Translations under genes and position numbers: made by a program
DNA from: Streptomyces sp. SAI-135
GTDB lineage: Bacteria; Actinomycetota; Actinomycetes; Streptomycetales; Streptomycetaceae
Reading direction: 5' to 3'
Length of the DNA: 64,000 bases
Assembly (NCBI RefSeq): GCF_029893805.1
Contig: NZ_JARXYP010000001.1
Coordinates: forward strand, 248,001 to 312,000
Part shown: positions 1-8,277 of the stretch, one piece after another
How the letters are laid out: the number at the start of each line of letters is the position of its first letter
How positions within the stretch are numbered: position 1 is the first letter of the stretch
The notes under the pieces: model-generated
Database searches by the model: none
Seen by the model: the letters and a program-made list of their open reading frames with translations, nothing else
Told to the model about the DNA's origin: nothing

Positions 1-1
1 C

Positions 2-1600
2 GTCCCCGTGCCGCAGCTCATCGATGAATTGTGGGGCGACCGTCCGCCTCAGCGCCCGACGGCCACCCTGCACACGTACATCAGTCATCTGCGCCGTGCG
101 CTCAGCCTGAGCGCGGGGCCGGAAGGTGCATCGACGCTGGTGCGCTATCAGGCGCCCGGCTATGTCCTCACACTCAGCCCGGAACAAGTGGATGCCTACC
201 GGTTCGAGCGGCTGGTGATCCAGGCTCGGCGCGACATGTCGGCGAGGGACTACCGGGCGGCCCGCGACCGGCTCACCGCCGCGCTGGCATTGTGGCGGGG
301 CGACCCCTACCTGGATCTCGTCGACTACGCGCCGATGGCCGAGGAGAGCGCCCGGCTGGAGCAGACGCGGCTGACCGCGGTGGAGCTGCAGGCAGAGACG
401 TACCTGGCACTCGGGGAGGATGATGCCGTCGTGGCGCGGCTGTACCCGGAGGCTCAGCGGTATCCGATGCGCGAGTGCTTGATCGGATATCTGATGACCG
501 GTCTGTACCGGCTGGGACGGCAGTCCGACGCGCTGAGGTTGTTCGAGCGCACGCGCGCCCATCTGGCGGATGAGCTGGGTGTCGACGCCGGCGCCGAACT
601 CCAGCGGATCCACACCTCCATACTGCGGCAGGACCTGACGTTCGGCGACCACGCCGCCGTGCACGTGGGCGTGCGCGAGGAAAGAGTCGATGCGGTGCCC
701 TTACCGCTTGCTGAGGCCCCGACGGGTGGCGACCGCGAGGAGGCCGTGACCTCCGGCTCGCACACATGGCCGGTCACTTTCGGTGAGCAGGCAGAGTCAA
801 GCGAGGGGGCGCGAGTTCCGCACAGTCTGCAATCGTTGCCGTTCGTCGGCCGGAACTACGAACTGGCTGTGCTGACGGCCTGGGCGAGCGCCGCCTTGTC
901 CGGCGAGGGCGGTCTGGCGGCCGTGACGGGTCAAGCCGGGATCGGCAAGACCGAGCTGACGGCGGAAGTCGCGCGGGGGGTACGGGAGGCCGGGCGGGAG
1001 GTGATCAGTGTCTCCTTCCGCAGCGAGAACGGTCCCGCCTACGGAATGTGGGCCCCGGTCCTGCGGCGGCTGTCCACCTCACGCCCCGAGGCGTTCCGTG
1101 CGGCCGGGGCACGGTACGGTCGTGTGCTCGGCGGACTCCTGCCCGCCTTGTCACTGGGCACGGCGCAGGCTGTGCCGGACGAGCAACCGCCCCCGCAGGC
1201 GCCGTTCCTCGTCGAGGACGCGGTGTGCTCCGTCCTTGCCTCGCTGGCCAGAGAGCAGCCTCTCCTTCTCGTGCTGGACGATCTGCAGTCGGCGGACTAT
1301 TTCTCATTGAACCTGCTGCACCTGCTCGTGTGCCGTCTCCCCGACGTGCCGCTGGGCATCCTGGTGACCAGCGCCGAACCAGGCTCAATGACCGAGAGCC
1401 CGTCGCACGCGGCGCTGAAGCAGGTGTTGGGTCACACCCGGGCGTGGACCTTGCGGCTTGGGGGCCTGTCCGAGCACGCGGTCGCGGCCTTGGTCGCCGC
1501 CCAGGTCGAGGCCGACGTGGAGGCCGAAGCGATCCTGGCACTGCACAAACGCAGTGAGGGCAATCCATACGCGCTGCGGCAGCTGCTGTCCCTGGCCTGA
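2..1600 (+). CDS. SARP-family regulator with ATPase domain, 5' end outside window
   Basis: This is a transcriptional activator of the Streptomyces antibiotic regulatory protein (SARP) family. The frame is open to the left edge, so the N-terminus is missing; 532 residues are visible. It begins inside the winged-helix DNA-binding domain (QLIDELWGDRPP, then TLHTYISHLRRAL). A bacterial transcriptional activation domain follows at roughly residues 60-200. After a variable linker comes a P-loop ATPase with Walker A GQAGIGKTEL and Walker B LLLVLDDLQ. The protein stops soon after the ATPase (EGNPYALRQLL), without the long TPR tail of AfsR-like proteins, so it is either a compact form or 3'-truncated; gene debris starts just downstream. 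It could control the minus-strand biosynthetic operon 1.5 kb away, but that is inference from proximity only. Confidence 0.85.
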   Translation, partial: VPVPQLIDELWGDRPPQRPTATLHTYISHLRRALSLSAGPEGASTLVRYQAPGYVLTLSPEQVDAYRFERLVIQARRDMSARDYRAARDRLTAALALWRGDPYLDLVDYAPMAEESARLEQTRLTAVELQAETYLALGEDDAVVARLYPEAQRYPMRECLIGYLMTGLYRLGRQSDALRLFERTRAHLADELGVDAGAELQRIHTSILRQDLTFGDHAAVHVGVREERVDAVPLPLAEAPTGGDREEAVTSGSHTWPVTFGEQAESSEGARVPHSLQSLPFVGRNYELAVLTAWASAALSGEGGLAAVTGQAGIGKTELTAEVARGVREAGREVISVSFRSENGPAYGMWAPVLRRLSTSRPEAFRAAGARYGRVLGGLLPALSLGTAQAVPDEQPPPQAPFLVEDAVCSVLASLAREQPLLLVLDDLQSADYFSLNLLHLLVCRLPDVPLGILVTSAEPGSMTESPSHAALKQVLGHTRAWTLRLGGLSEHAVAALVAAQVEADVEAEAILALHKRSEGNPYALRQLLSLA

Positions 1601-1720
1601 GAAAGCCTGACGTCTCAGCATCCTGACGCCGTGCGGGGAGAGATCGCCTGCGAGAGCCGCTCCAAGGGGACGGACGAGTCCCGAAGAACACGTTCAAAAG
1701 TGCCGGCGAGCTCCGGGCTC

Positions 1721-1810
1721 AGCGGGAATCTGGTCTGTTACGCGGACGACTTCGTCGTCCTGGTCATGGGGAACAGGCAGGACGCTGAGGCACAGCGCGT
1801 GGAGAATGCC
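1721..1810 (+). pseudogene. Group II intron reverse transcriptase fragment
   Basis: A short stretch reads LVCYADDFVVLVMGNRQDAE. The YADD box (1739-1750) with flanking FVVLV is the catalytic motif of group II intron reverse transcriptase/maturases. Nothing recognisable of the protein remains on either side, and no intron RNA domain V was identified. It is a relic. Confidence 0.6.
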
Positions 1811-1848
1811 GGCACGAAAGCGCACCGAGCCCACGTCCCAGAGGTTGC

Positions 1849-2048
1849 ATGTCTCCCGACGAGACCATCACTGATCACCTCGGTCTCATCCCCGACCACG
1901 TGCCCCGCGCGGCGGCCTGGCTCGGCGATGGCTCGCTCGTCGCCGATGAGACCATCGTCGATGGCCTCAGAACGCGGTCGAAGCCTTCCGCGCGCTCCTG
2001 CGGGGAGAGAACACCGGCAAGATGCTCGTGCGCGCAGGGGCCGCGTAG
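1849..2048 (+). pseudogene. NADP-dependent oxidoreductase (MDR/CurA type) C-terminal remnant
   Basis: The reading frame gives AAWLGDGSLVADETIVDGL and, after a one-base shift near 1970, NAVEAFRALLRGENTGKMLV, ending at TAG 2046-2048. Together these match the C-terminus of zinc-independent medium-chain NADP-dependent oxidoreductases (VDGLENA..AF..LLRGENTGKM). Restoring one base at the break (CTC-GAG-AAC) recovers the family consensus, so a single deletion plus loss of the 5' part disabled it. No catalytic region remains. Confidence 0.65.
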
Positions 2049-2778
2049 GTAGCCCTCTGGCCCATGCTGCACTCACCTCACGCCGTGTTCGGCGGAGTGA
2101 GGTACGCGGCCCGGATCGTGTCGTTGTCGAGCATCTCGGCGACGGTGGCCACCCTCTCCTGCGACGACATGCAGCGTGGCGATGAGTCCCGCCCTATTAC
2201 ACCGACCCGGGTGAGCCCCGCCGTGTCGACCGCGGCGCGCCGGCGTTCCGGTATGCGTGCGTAGCCTCACCGGCACCTGCGTGAACACCTGCCCCGACGG
2301 GCGCCATCGGCTGCATCTGACATCCCCGACCAGAGCCGGCGGACAGCGGTCGCGGCGGGCGCGAACTCGGGACTCGGCCTCGCCACGGCAGGCGAGTGGG
2401 CGCATCACGGCGGCGCCATCATCCTCGCGGGAAGCTCATCGGAGCCGATCGTAATCCGTCGCCTGTTGTTCTGGGCCCGACAGACCCATCCCGCCATGTG
2501 TCGCACTGCAATTGTCGCCGGTCACCGTGGAGTGAGCACGACAAGCCGTGCGGCAAGGGTTGTCAGGGCCGTGGCCTGGGCATTCCGCGCACCTGAGCGG
2601 CTACACCAGGTGGCGCGAACCCACCCCGCAGCGACCTCACCGCGTCGAGCGGTGATGCGCCGCACAGCCTCCGGTACGCACACCTGCGCAAGAACGTCCG
2701 CACCTCGATCCCGGATCCGGAAACGGCCGAGGAGCCGGACCTGTATCCATCGGCAGTGGCCTCCTCTCCCCCATAACA
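2049..2778. other. Intergenic debris without a recognisable gene
   Basis: All six frames are broken into short, compositionally poor pieces. A minus-strand 30-codon frame (about 2083-2172) reads MSSQERVATVAEMLDNDTIR and then LTPPNTA; it could be the tail of a lost gene but was not identified. No convincing promoter, RNA or repeat was seen. Confidence 0.4.
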
Positions 2779-3054
2779 ATGGTGTTGTACCTGCGTTTCC
2801 GGCGGCTCGCGGCCTGGTCGACCGCCGACCGTATGCCGACCGAGCTGGTCACCAATGTCCTCGAAGCCGCCGCCCGTAGCTGGGGCGGCGGCCTTTCACA
2901 GGACGATCTTGCGCGGCGGCACGGAGCACAGTGCGCGTCGAATGAGCTCTCGGACATGTGCCGCCGGCTCGGTGTGACCCGCTCGTCTGCCATCGAGGCA
3001 GGTGGACCGTCGAACTGGGCGTCCGACGAGGCTCCCTTGCGGACCGCCGGACGT
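2779..3054 (+). pseudogene. IS3-family transposase (OrfB, integrase core) fragment
   Basis: The frame contains AAWSTADRMPTELVTNVLEA and then HGAQCASNELSDMCRRLGVT. Both align collinearly and with the same spacing to the IS3-type transposase at 25.4-26.3 kb (GWSIADHMRTELVADALKH ... HGAQYTSKEFAGLCTALGVT). Only the middle of the DDE integrase core is left; the start, the catalytic Glu region and the end are missing. The frame then runs on as a meaningless antisense frame through the next gene. Its position at the 3' end of the biosynthetic operon is notable. Confidence 0.7.
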
Positions 3055-3132
3055 CGGTCGAGCGTCTGTCCTGCCGGGAGCCTCGTCGCCGTATCCCTGA
3101 GATCATCTGGCACAGCGCTGGAGCGGAGTCGG

Positions 3133-4419
3133 TCACACCCGGGCGGCGTCTGCGCTCTGCTGACCGGACCGGGTCAGCCCGCAGGTGCGGCAGACGTAGT
3201 TCCATCCGTCCTTGAGCGTCATGCCGTTACCGCATACGGAACACGTGAACGACTGGGGCGCATCCACCACGTGCTGGTAGGTGACCTGCGGTTGCCCCGC
3301 GATGTCCCGCCATTCGCCGAAACCGCCGGCCAGCGTTTCCAGGAAGCTCATCACTCGAAGTGCCGCCGCGAGATCGCACCGCTGCGGAGGCCTGTTGGAA
3401 CGCACCGAATCGACGAAGTGGCGCATCTGGTGGTAGTAGCCCTGCACGAAGTGGGAACCGCCATGCAGATTCCCGAGGGAGAATTCAGGCTCCCAGACGC
3501 GTGGGCCGTGATCGGGCGGCGACGCGACGCCCACCGGCGGGAGGTAGCTGGTGCTCGTGCCGTACGGCCCCCGGTCACCGGGCGGGTAGTACCGCAGGTA
3601 AGCGCCGTTCTCCAGAACGGCGTTGGCGCCCTCGCCGACGACTTCGAACCGTTCGACCGGGGAAAGCCCCGATGCCGCGCTGGAAAGACTGATCGTCCCG
3701 ATGGTGCCGTCGGCGTGCTGGTTCACCACTATGCCCGCACCCGAGGGCCCGCGGACGACCTGGACCTGGGACGCCGATCCGACGACGTAGTCGAGCACCG
3801 ACGCCACGTGTACGAAGTCGTCCAGGAAGCGACGCCCGGACGGGGAGCGGAGGTTGCCGATCTCGGCGGGCAGGTCGACGTCGTAGGTGTAGGTGTACTG
3901 GGTGATCCGACCGAAGTCCGGCAGCGCGGTGAGCTGCTTCAGCCGGTCGACGGCGGGCGAGAACACCTTCTTGAAGCCGACCTGAGCGAACGTGCCCCCC
4001 TCCCGTGCCGCGTCGATCATCTGCCGCACCCCGAGTGTGTCAGCCGCGGGCGGCTTCTCCAGCCACACCGGCAGGCCCCGGCGCAGAATCTCCGCGACGA
4101 CGGGCGGGTACAGTGGCTCACCGCTCTCGTCGTCGAAACCGACGACCACGATCACCCCGTCCAGGTCCTCACTGGACAGCATCGTGTGGAGATCGGTGTG
4201 CCACGTCGCATCGGAGCCCGCCGCCCGCGCGTAGAGGCGCGCCTTCTCCGCGTTGTAGTCGCAGAAGCTCGCAATGACCGCTTCAGGGATCTGCCGCAGT
4301 GGCGGGAGGACGTTGCGGTAGGTGTGGCCGCCGCAGCCGACGACGCCGAGTCTGACCGGCCGCAGCGAGCGGATCTCACCTTCGCCACCGAGTACTGTCA
4401 CTTCACGTTCTGACGACAT
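3133..4419 (-). CDS. Gfo/Idh/MocA-family oxidoreductase with C-terminal zinc ribbon
   Basis: This is a predicted NAD(P)-dependent dehydrogenase of 428 aa. The N-terminal Rossmann motif is RLGVVGCGGHTYRNVLPPL (residues 23-41) and the family dinucleotide/substrate signature is VWLEKPPAAD. The C-terminus carries an extra CSVCGNGM...CRTCG four-cysteine zinc ribbon, which most family members lack. The start is supported by GGAAAGG just upstream, and the gene overlaps the 3' end of the SDR gene by 17 bp, so it is the last gene of the operon. LigC, which oxidises the LigAB ring-cleavage product to a pyrone, belongs to this superfamily. As ligA- and ligB-like genes lie just upstream, a LigC-like role is attractive but inferred; sugar or aminosugar oxidation is the main alternative. 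Confidence 0.88.
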   Translation of the reverse strand: MSSEREVTVLGGEGEIRSLRPVRLGVVGCGGHTYRNVLPPLRQIPEAVIASFCDYNAEKARLYARAAGSDATWHTDLHTMLSSEDLDGVIVVVGFDDESGEPLYPPVVAEILRRGLPVWLEKPPAADTLGVRQMIDAAREGGTFAQVGFKKVFSPAVDRLKQLTALPDFGRITQYTYTYDVDLPAEIGNLRSPSGRRFLDDFVHVASVLDYVVGSASQVQVVRGPSGAGIVVNQHADGTIGTISLSSAASGLSPVERFEVVGEGANAVLENGAYLRYYPPGDRGPYGTSTSYLPPVGVASPPDHGPRVWEPEFSLGNLHGGSHFVQGYYHQMRHFVDSVRSNRPPQRCDLAAALRVMSFLETLAGGFGEWRDIAGQPQVTYQHVVDAPQSFTCSVCGNGMTLKDGWNYVCRTCGLTRSGQQSADAARV

Positions 4420-5152
4420 TGCATGCCTTTCCGGTCTGCCACGCCGGCCGGACGTACGGCCGCAGGACGATTTCGTTGGTGTGCAGGGAAGATCCGGGGG
4501 CGGCCAGACGCAGTATCTCCGCGGCGACCTCGTCCGGATCCATCTTGGGGCGCGACCGTCTGCTGGCCGAGACCATCGGTGTGTCCATCAGCCCCGGCTG
4601 AATGACGCACACGCGCACGCCCAGCGGCTCGACCTCGGCCCGTACAGCCTCCGCCAGCGCGGACACAGCGTGTTTCGTGACCGAGTAGAGATCCCCTGGG
4701 ACAATGCTCCGGCCGACGACCGAGCCGATGAGAAACAGGCTGCCGCCCGCTTCCATCAGCGCCGGCAGCAGCTCACGCACCACCGCCGCCGTGCCGAACA
4801 CGTTCACCAGGACCGTCTCCCGCCACCGTTCCAGCGCCCCACTCGGCGTGACAAAGCTGTCTCCGGCGACCTGCCCCGCGGCGGCGACGACGGCATCGAG
4901 GCGCGAGGTGATCGCCGCTGTCTCGGTGGCCAGCCGACGGATGTCGTCGGCGTCGCCGAGGTCGGCGGTGATCGCGGTGACCCGGCCCGACTCTCCCAGC
5001 TCGGCGGCCAGGGACCGGAGCCTGTGCTCGTCACGTCCGGACACGATGGTGTGGTAGCCGGCTGCGCAGAACACCCTCGCGAGAGCGCTGCCGAGTCCTC
5101 CGGTCGCGCCGGTGATCAGGCAGTACCGTTCATCGCTGCTCAACTCCCCCAT
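4403..5152 (-). CDS. Short-chain dehydrogenase/reductase (SDR)
   Basis: A cytosolic NAD(P)-dependent oxidoreductase of 249 aa, the classical SDR length. The cofactor motif TGATGGLGSALA is near residue 13, the active-site Ser is in LIGSVVGRS, and the catalytic YxxxK is in DLYSVTKHAVSA; PGLMDTPM follows as in classical SDRs. The ATG at 5152 lies inside the 3' end of the ligA-like gene (13 bp overlap), which implies translational coupling. The longer upstream frame merely reads through the LigA region. Its substrate is unknown; from context it would reduce or oxidise a pathway carbonyl intermediate. Confidence 0.9.
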   Translation of the reverse strand: MGELSSDERYCLITGATGGLGSALARVFCAAGYHTIVSGRDEHRLRSLAAELGESGRVTAITADLGDADDIRRLATETAAITSRLDAVVAAAGQVAGDSFVTPSGALERWRETVLVNVFGTAAVVRELLPALMEAGGSLFLIGSVVGRSIVPGDLYSVTKHAVSALAEAVRAEVEPLGVRVCVIQPGLMDTPMVSASRRSRPKMDPDEVAAEILRLAAPGSSLHTNEIVLRPYVRPAWQTGKACNVVRT

Positions 5153-5430
5153 GGTCGTCCCCCTTCCGTGGTTGCCGACCGGCGGATCCGTTCCGAGTAG
5201 AGGGCCTCGGTGAGGCCGCCGATGGAGCGCTGATACAGGCGCACCAAGAGCAGCGGGTGCGCACCCTGTCGGTGCAGGAAGTCCACATCGCCGTCGGCGA
5301 TGGCCTGCTTCTCCGCGCGCGTCAGGTCGTACGGGGCGAGCGCCACAGGCAGGTCGGCCTGAGCTCCCGCGCAGTGTGCCGGGTCGAGGGTGAGCCGATG
5401 GCAGAACTTGTTGATGGCATAGACCGACAT
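5140..5430 (-). CDS. LigA-like small subunit of class III extradiol dioxygenase
   Basis: A 96-aa all-helical protein with the LigA-type signature: MSVYAINKFCHRLTLDP, then LPVALAPYDLTRAEKQAIAD, and DVDFLHRQGAHPLLLVRLYQ. In protocatechuate 4,5-dioxygenase the LigA subunit closes the active site of LigB. The ATG has a good ribosome site (GGAGGAGAG, about 8 nt upstream) and sits two bases after the LigB stop, so both subunits should be co-translated. Separate A and B subunits are the arrangement of true LigAB enzymes, supporting ring cleavage of a catechol-like substrate. Confidence 0.85.
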   Translation of the reverse strand: MSVYAINKFCHRLTLDPAHCAGAQADLPVALAPYDLTRAEKQAIADGDVDFLHRQGAHPLLLVRLYQRSIGGLTEALYSERIRRSATTEGGRPWGS

Positions 5431-5432
5431 CT

Positions 5433-6266
5433 CTATCTCTCCTCCCAGGTTCCGAAGGCGAACGCTTCGCCGGAGCGGTGGTCGAGATGGGGAGACAGGT
5501 TCGCGCCCGCCGGTCCCGCGGCACCGATCATGGTGATCCAGCTGAGCACTTCACCAGCCACTGTGCCCGCGTCGCGAAGCATGCCGGGTGTGGACTCGGC
5601 CAGCAGTGACTCGATGTCCCCACGTGTGAGCAGCTCGGCAATCCGACCCGCCCAGTCCGGGCGGGGGACCGACCACGCGCGCCCGGCATCGACGCGGGGG
5701 CCGCCCACCTCCTGGGAGAAGCTGCCGCTCGCGACCACGGCGACCCGACGGTCGCCGGCCAGCGCCTCGACGGCTTTCCCCAAGGAACGCCCCAGTTCGT
5801 GGCAGCGTTGTGCGGACGGCAAGGGTGACACGTACGCGTTGATGTTCACCACCACAACCGGGACGCCCATGTGGTTGAGGAAGTGCAACGGCACGATCAC
5901 GCTGTGGTCGACGTCGATCTCCTGGCACAGCACGAGGTCGTAGTCGTCACGCACCAGGGATTCCGCGAGCGCTCGCGCGGCGCCGGTGTCGGTCGGCAGC
6001 GGTCCGGTCTCGAGCCCCGGAACATCGTCCATCGGACCGGACATCAGCTCCCCGATGCCGATCGAGAAGGTGGGCAATCGGTCGAGGAAGAACGCGTTCA
6101 GGTGGTCGTTGGCGACCACCACGAGCAGGTCCGGCTCGGTGCGTTCGAGCACGGCACGTACTGCTTCGTAGCGACTCCGCACGTCGTGGTCGCCCTCCGC
6201 CACCAGCTTCGGGAATACGGGTACATGGGGAACGCCCACACCGCAGACGATGTGTGAGGTCGGCAC
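5433..6266 (-). CDS. LigB-like catalytic subunit of class III extradiol ring-cleavage dioxygenase
   Basis: This is the predicted Fe(II)-dependent dioxygenase large subunit that cleaves a catechol ring next to its hydroxyls. The N-terminus (HIVCGVGVPHVPVFPKLV) carries the first metal His and VVANDHLNAFFLDRLPTFSI carries the second; DVDHSVIVPLHFLN resembles the catalytic-base region. I chose GTG 6266, giving 277 aa, because it lies three bases after the preceding stop and places the PHVP motif where LigB proteins have it. GTG 6299 would add 11 residues inside the upstream gene. Its partner LigA follows directly. The aromatic substrate cannot be read from the sequence. Confidence 0.88.
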   Translation of the reverse strand: MPTSHIVCGVGVPHVPVFPKLVAEGDHDVRSRYEAVRAVLERTEPDLLVVVANDHLNAFFLDRLPTFSIGIGELMSGPMDDVPGLETGPLPTDTGAARALAESLVRDDYDLVLCQEIDVDHSVIVPLHFLNHMGVPVVVVNINAYVSPLPSAQRCHELGRSLGKAVEALAGDRRVAVVASGSFSQEVGGPRVDAGRAWSVPRPDWAGRIAELLTRGDIESLLAESTPGMLRDAGTVAGEVLSWITMIGAAGPAGANLSPHLDHRSGEAFAFGTWEER

Positions 6267-6268
6267 GG

Positions 6269-7228
6269 TCAGCGCCCGTTCCCTGCTCCGTCCGGCCACA
6301 CCGGCGTGAGCCAGCCGGCCCGGGCCGGGCGCCTGCCACGCAGGACCGACTCGTACTCCGCTCGAAGCCGCGCCGTGAGTGGGCCGATGTCACCGTCGCC
6401 GATGACGTGACCGTCTATCTCGACGATCGGCAGCACCTCGGACGAGGTGCCGACGAACACGAACTCGTCGGCGAGGTACGCGTCCGAGCGCTCGATGTCC
6501 CGTTCTTGCACGGGGATACCCAGTTCCGTGCTCAGCAGGTCCAGTACCGTCGCGCGGGTGACACCGTCCAGGATGCCGCTGTCGAGTCCCGGTGTGTGAA
6601 AGACGCCGCCGGAGAACATCCCGATGGTGGCACCGGAGCTTTCGGTCAGCTGGTTACGGCTGTTGAGGAAGATCGGCCAGTCCGCGCCACGGCGCTGCGC
6701 GTCGATGTTGCCGAGGCGGCCGTTGTGGTAGTTGGCGAACGCCTTCACCTGGGGAGGCATCGAGTTGCCGCTGATGCGCTCCCACGAGGCGATGGCGGCC
6801 TTCCTGGTGCGGGGCTCGGACAGAGCGCTGTTGAACGCCCAACTGTCGATGACCACCTCGCACTTCGCGCCTTCGGGCACCATCTGCTCGATGGGGTTGC
6901 CGTCGATGAAGCACCAGGGACGGATATGGACATCGCCACGGACGTCGTTGCGCCGCAGCAGTTCCAGCGTGGCGGACTCCAGCTCGTCGACGGTGTGGCT
7001 GACGGTCAGGTAGGACAGTTGCGCCGAGCGGAGCAGGCGTTGCAGGTGATCACGCAGCCGGAAGACGTAGAGCTGCTGGTCGGTGTCGCTCCAGTACGCG
7101 TTGATGCCCTCGAAGACGGCGGACACCGAAGCGTGTCCGACGGAGCGGACGTGCACGGTGGCATCTGCCGACGGGACGATTCGGCCGGAGCGCCAGAGGT
7201 AGGGGTTGCCGGGGTTGTGAGCAGTCAT
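6269..7228 (-). CDS. Class IV PLP-dependent aminotransferase (branched-chain type)
   Basis: A 319-aa protein of the IlvE/D-amino-acid-transaminase fold. The predicted PLP lysine is K162 in VKAFANYHNGRLGN, followed by LNSRNQLTESSGATIGMFSG, the phosphate-binding segment. VFEGINAYW near residue 40 is also typical. The ATG at 7228 overlaps the stop of the fkbH-like gene (ATGA), so the two are coupled; the longer frame upstream overlaps that gene and is unlikely. As a second branched-chain aminotransferase inside a biosynthetic operon, it probably installs or removes an amino group on a pathway intermediate, for example a ring-cleavage product or 2-oxo acid. This role is inferred. Confidence 0.9.
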   Translation of the reverse strand: MTAHNPGNPYLWRSGRIVPSADATVHVRSVGHASVSAVFEGINAYWSDTDQQLYVFRLRDHLQRLLRSAQLSYLTVSHTVDELESATLELLRRNDVRGDVHIRPWCFIDGNPIEQMVPEGAKCEVVIDSWAFNSALSEPRTRKAAIASWERISGNSMPPQVKAFANYHNGRLGNIDAQRRGADWPIFLNSRNQLTESSGATIGMFSGGVFHTPGLDSGILDGVTRATVLDLLSTELGIPVQERDIERSDAYLADEFVFVGTSSEVLPIVEIDGHVIGDGDIGPLTARLRAEYESVLRGRRPARAGWLTPVWPDGAGNGR

Positions 7229-8277
7229 TGGTGAGGGTCTCCGATCCAATTGGGCGACAGTGAAACCGTGGTGTAGGCCGGCACGGCGAGCCGACCGGGT
7301 TGGGTGTGTTCGAAGATCTCCACCCCGTCGGAGGTGACGACCTCCTTGAATCCCAGGAAGGAGTAGGCGATGCGCATCTGGCGGTTGCGGCCGTTGGGCC
7401 GGTAGCGCGCCCGGATGGGGACCTTGTCGGCGTGCGCGAGCCCGGCGACGACGGCGATGAGCGCGGTGCCCACATTGCGGCCCATCACCCGGCACGACAT
7501 GAGCAGCAACTCGATCGACCAGTGGTCGTCGTGACGCCGCAGCAGGCACAGGCCGATCCTGCCGTAGTCACCGAAGCGGTCACTCAACTCCGCCAGTACA
7601 ACGCGGTGTTCCGGGTCGTTCACATAGTCGGCCAGCTCCTCGGCGGAGTACGTCTCCCCGGTGGTGTTGAGCTGATTGGTGCGTTCGGTGAGTTCCGCGG
7701 CTCGGCCGAGGTCGTCGGCGTCCGCGTCGCGGACGGTCAGAACCATGTTCAGCGACGCCAAGAACTCCGACGATGTTCCCGTGAAGGTCTCTTCCGCCGC
7801 TTTGCGGTGCGAGTCCTCCCGATAGGCGCTCGGCCGCCTGGCCGCGTCGGGCGTCACATCTGACGGTACGAGGCAGTGGTCCGCGTCGAGTTTCAGGAAC
7901 TCCTGGAGCGAGTAGCAGCGCACACCGGGCACGCCGGCCGCCACTTCCCCACGCTCGAACTCCGAGTCGTCGAGGAAGATGACGGAGTCGGCGCCGATGT
8001 TCAGCAGCTCGATGATCCGCTGCACCGATCTCGACTTCGCCGACCAGGAGATCTGCGGATACACGAACATCTCGTGCAGGCCGTTCGTCGTCAACTGCTG
8101 CCAGGCGTCGTCGTGGTCGTTCTTGCTCGCCACCGACTGGACGATCCCCCCGCATTCCAGCCGGTCGACCAGCTCGCGTGCTTCGGGGAACACCGCGACA
8201 TCGTCGCCCTCGGGCAGGACGCCGTCCCACAAGGTGTTGTCCAGATCCCATATGACGCACTTGAGGACGCCGTTCAT
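7225..8277 (-). CDS. FkbH-like HAD-superfamily protein (glyceryl-ACP forming)
   Basis: A 350-aa member of the HAD-IIIC/FkbH family. HAD motif I is CVIWDLDNTLWDG (nucleophile D11, D13), followed by SKNDHDDAW and FLDDSEFERGEV; the C-terminal half resembles the acetyltransferase-like domain of FkbH (NTTGETYSAEEL, VMGRNVGTALIA). In FK520 and related pathways FkbH takes 1,3-bisphosphoglycerate, dephosphorylates it and loads the glyceryl group onto a stand-alone ACP. The ACP, acyl-ACP dehydrogenase and hydroxyacyl dehydrogenase partners are the three genes just upstream, making this assignment strong. The gene overlaps its neighbours on both sides by 4 bp. Confidence 0.93.
   Translation of the reverse strand: MNGVLKCVIWDLDNTLWDGVLPEGDDVAVFPEARELVDRLECGGIVQSVASKNDHDDAWQQLTTNGLHEMFVYPQISWSAKSRSVQRIIELLNIGADSVIFLDDSEFERGEVAAGVPGVRCYSLQEFLKLDADHCLVPSDVTPDAARRPSAYREDSHRKAAEETFTGTSSEFLASLNMVLTVRDADADDLGRAAELTERTNQLNTTGETYSAEELADYVNDPEHRVVLAELSDRFGDYGRIGLCLLRRHDDHWSIELLLMSCRVMGRNVGTALIAVVAGLAHADKVPIRARYRPNGRNRQMRIAYSFLGFKEVVTSDGVEIFEHTQPGRLAVPAYTTVSLSPNWIGDPHQ

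Noticed and set aside
2779..4413. 544-codon plus-strand open frame
   Set aside because: Only the first about 90 codons are an IS3 fragment; the rest is antisense to the Gfo/Idh/MocA gene, whose motifs and codon use are clearly real.
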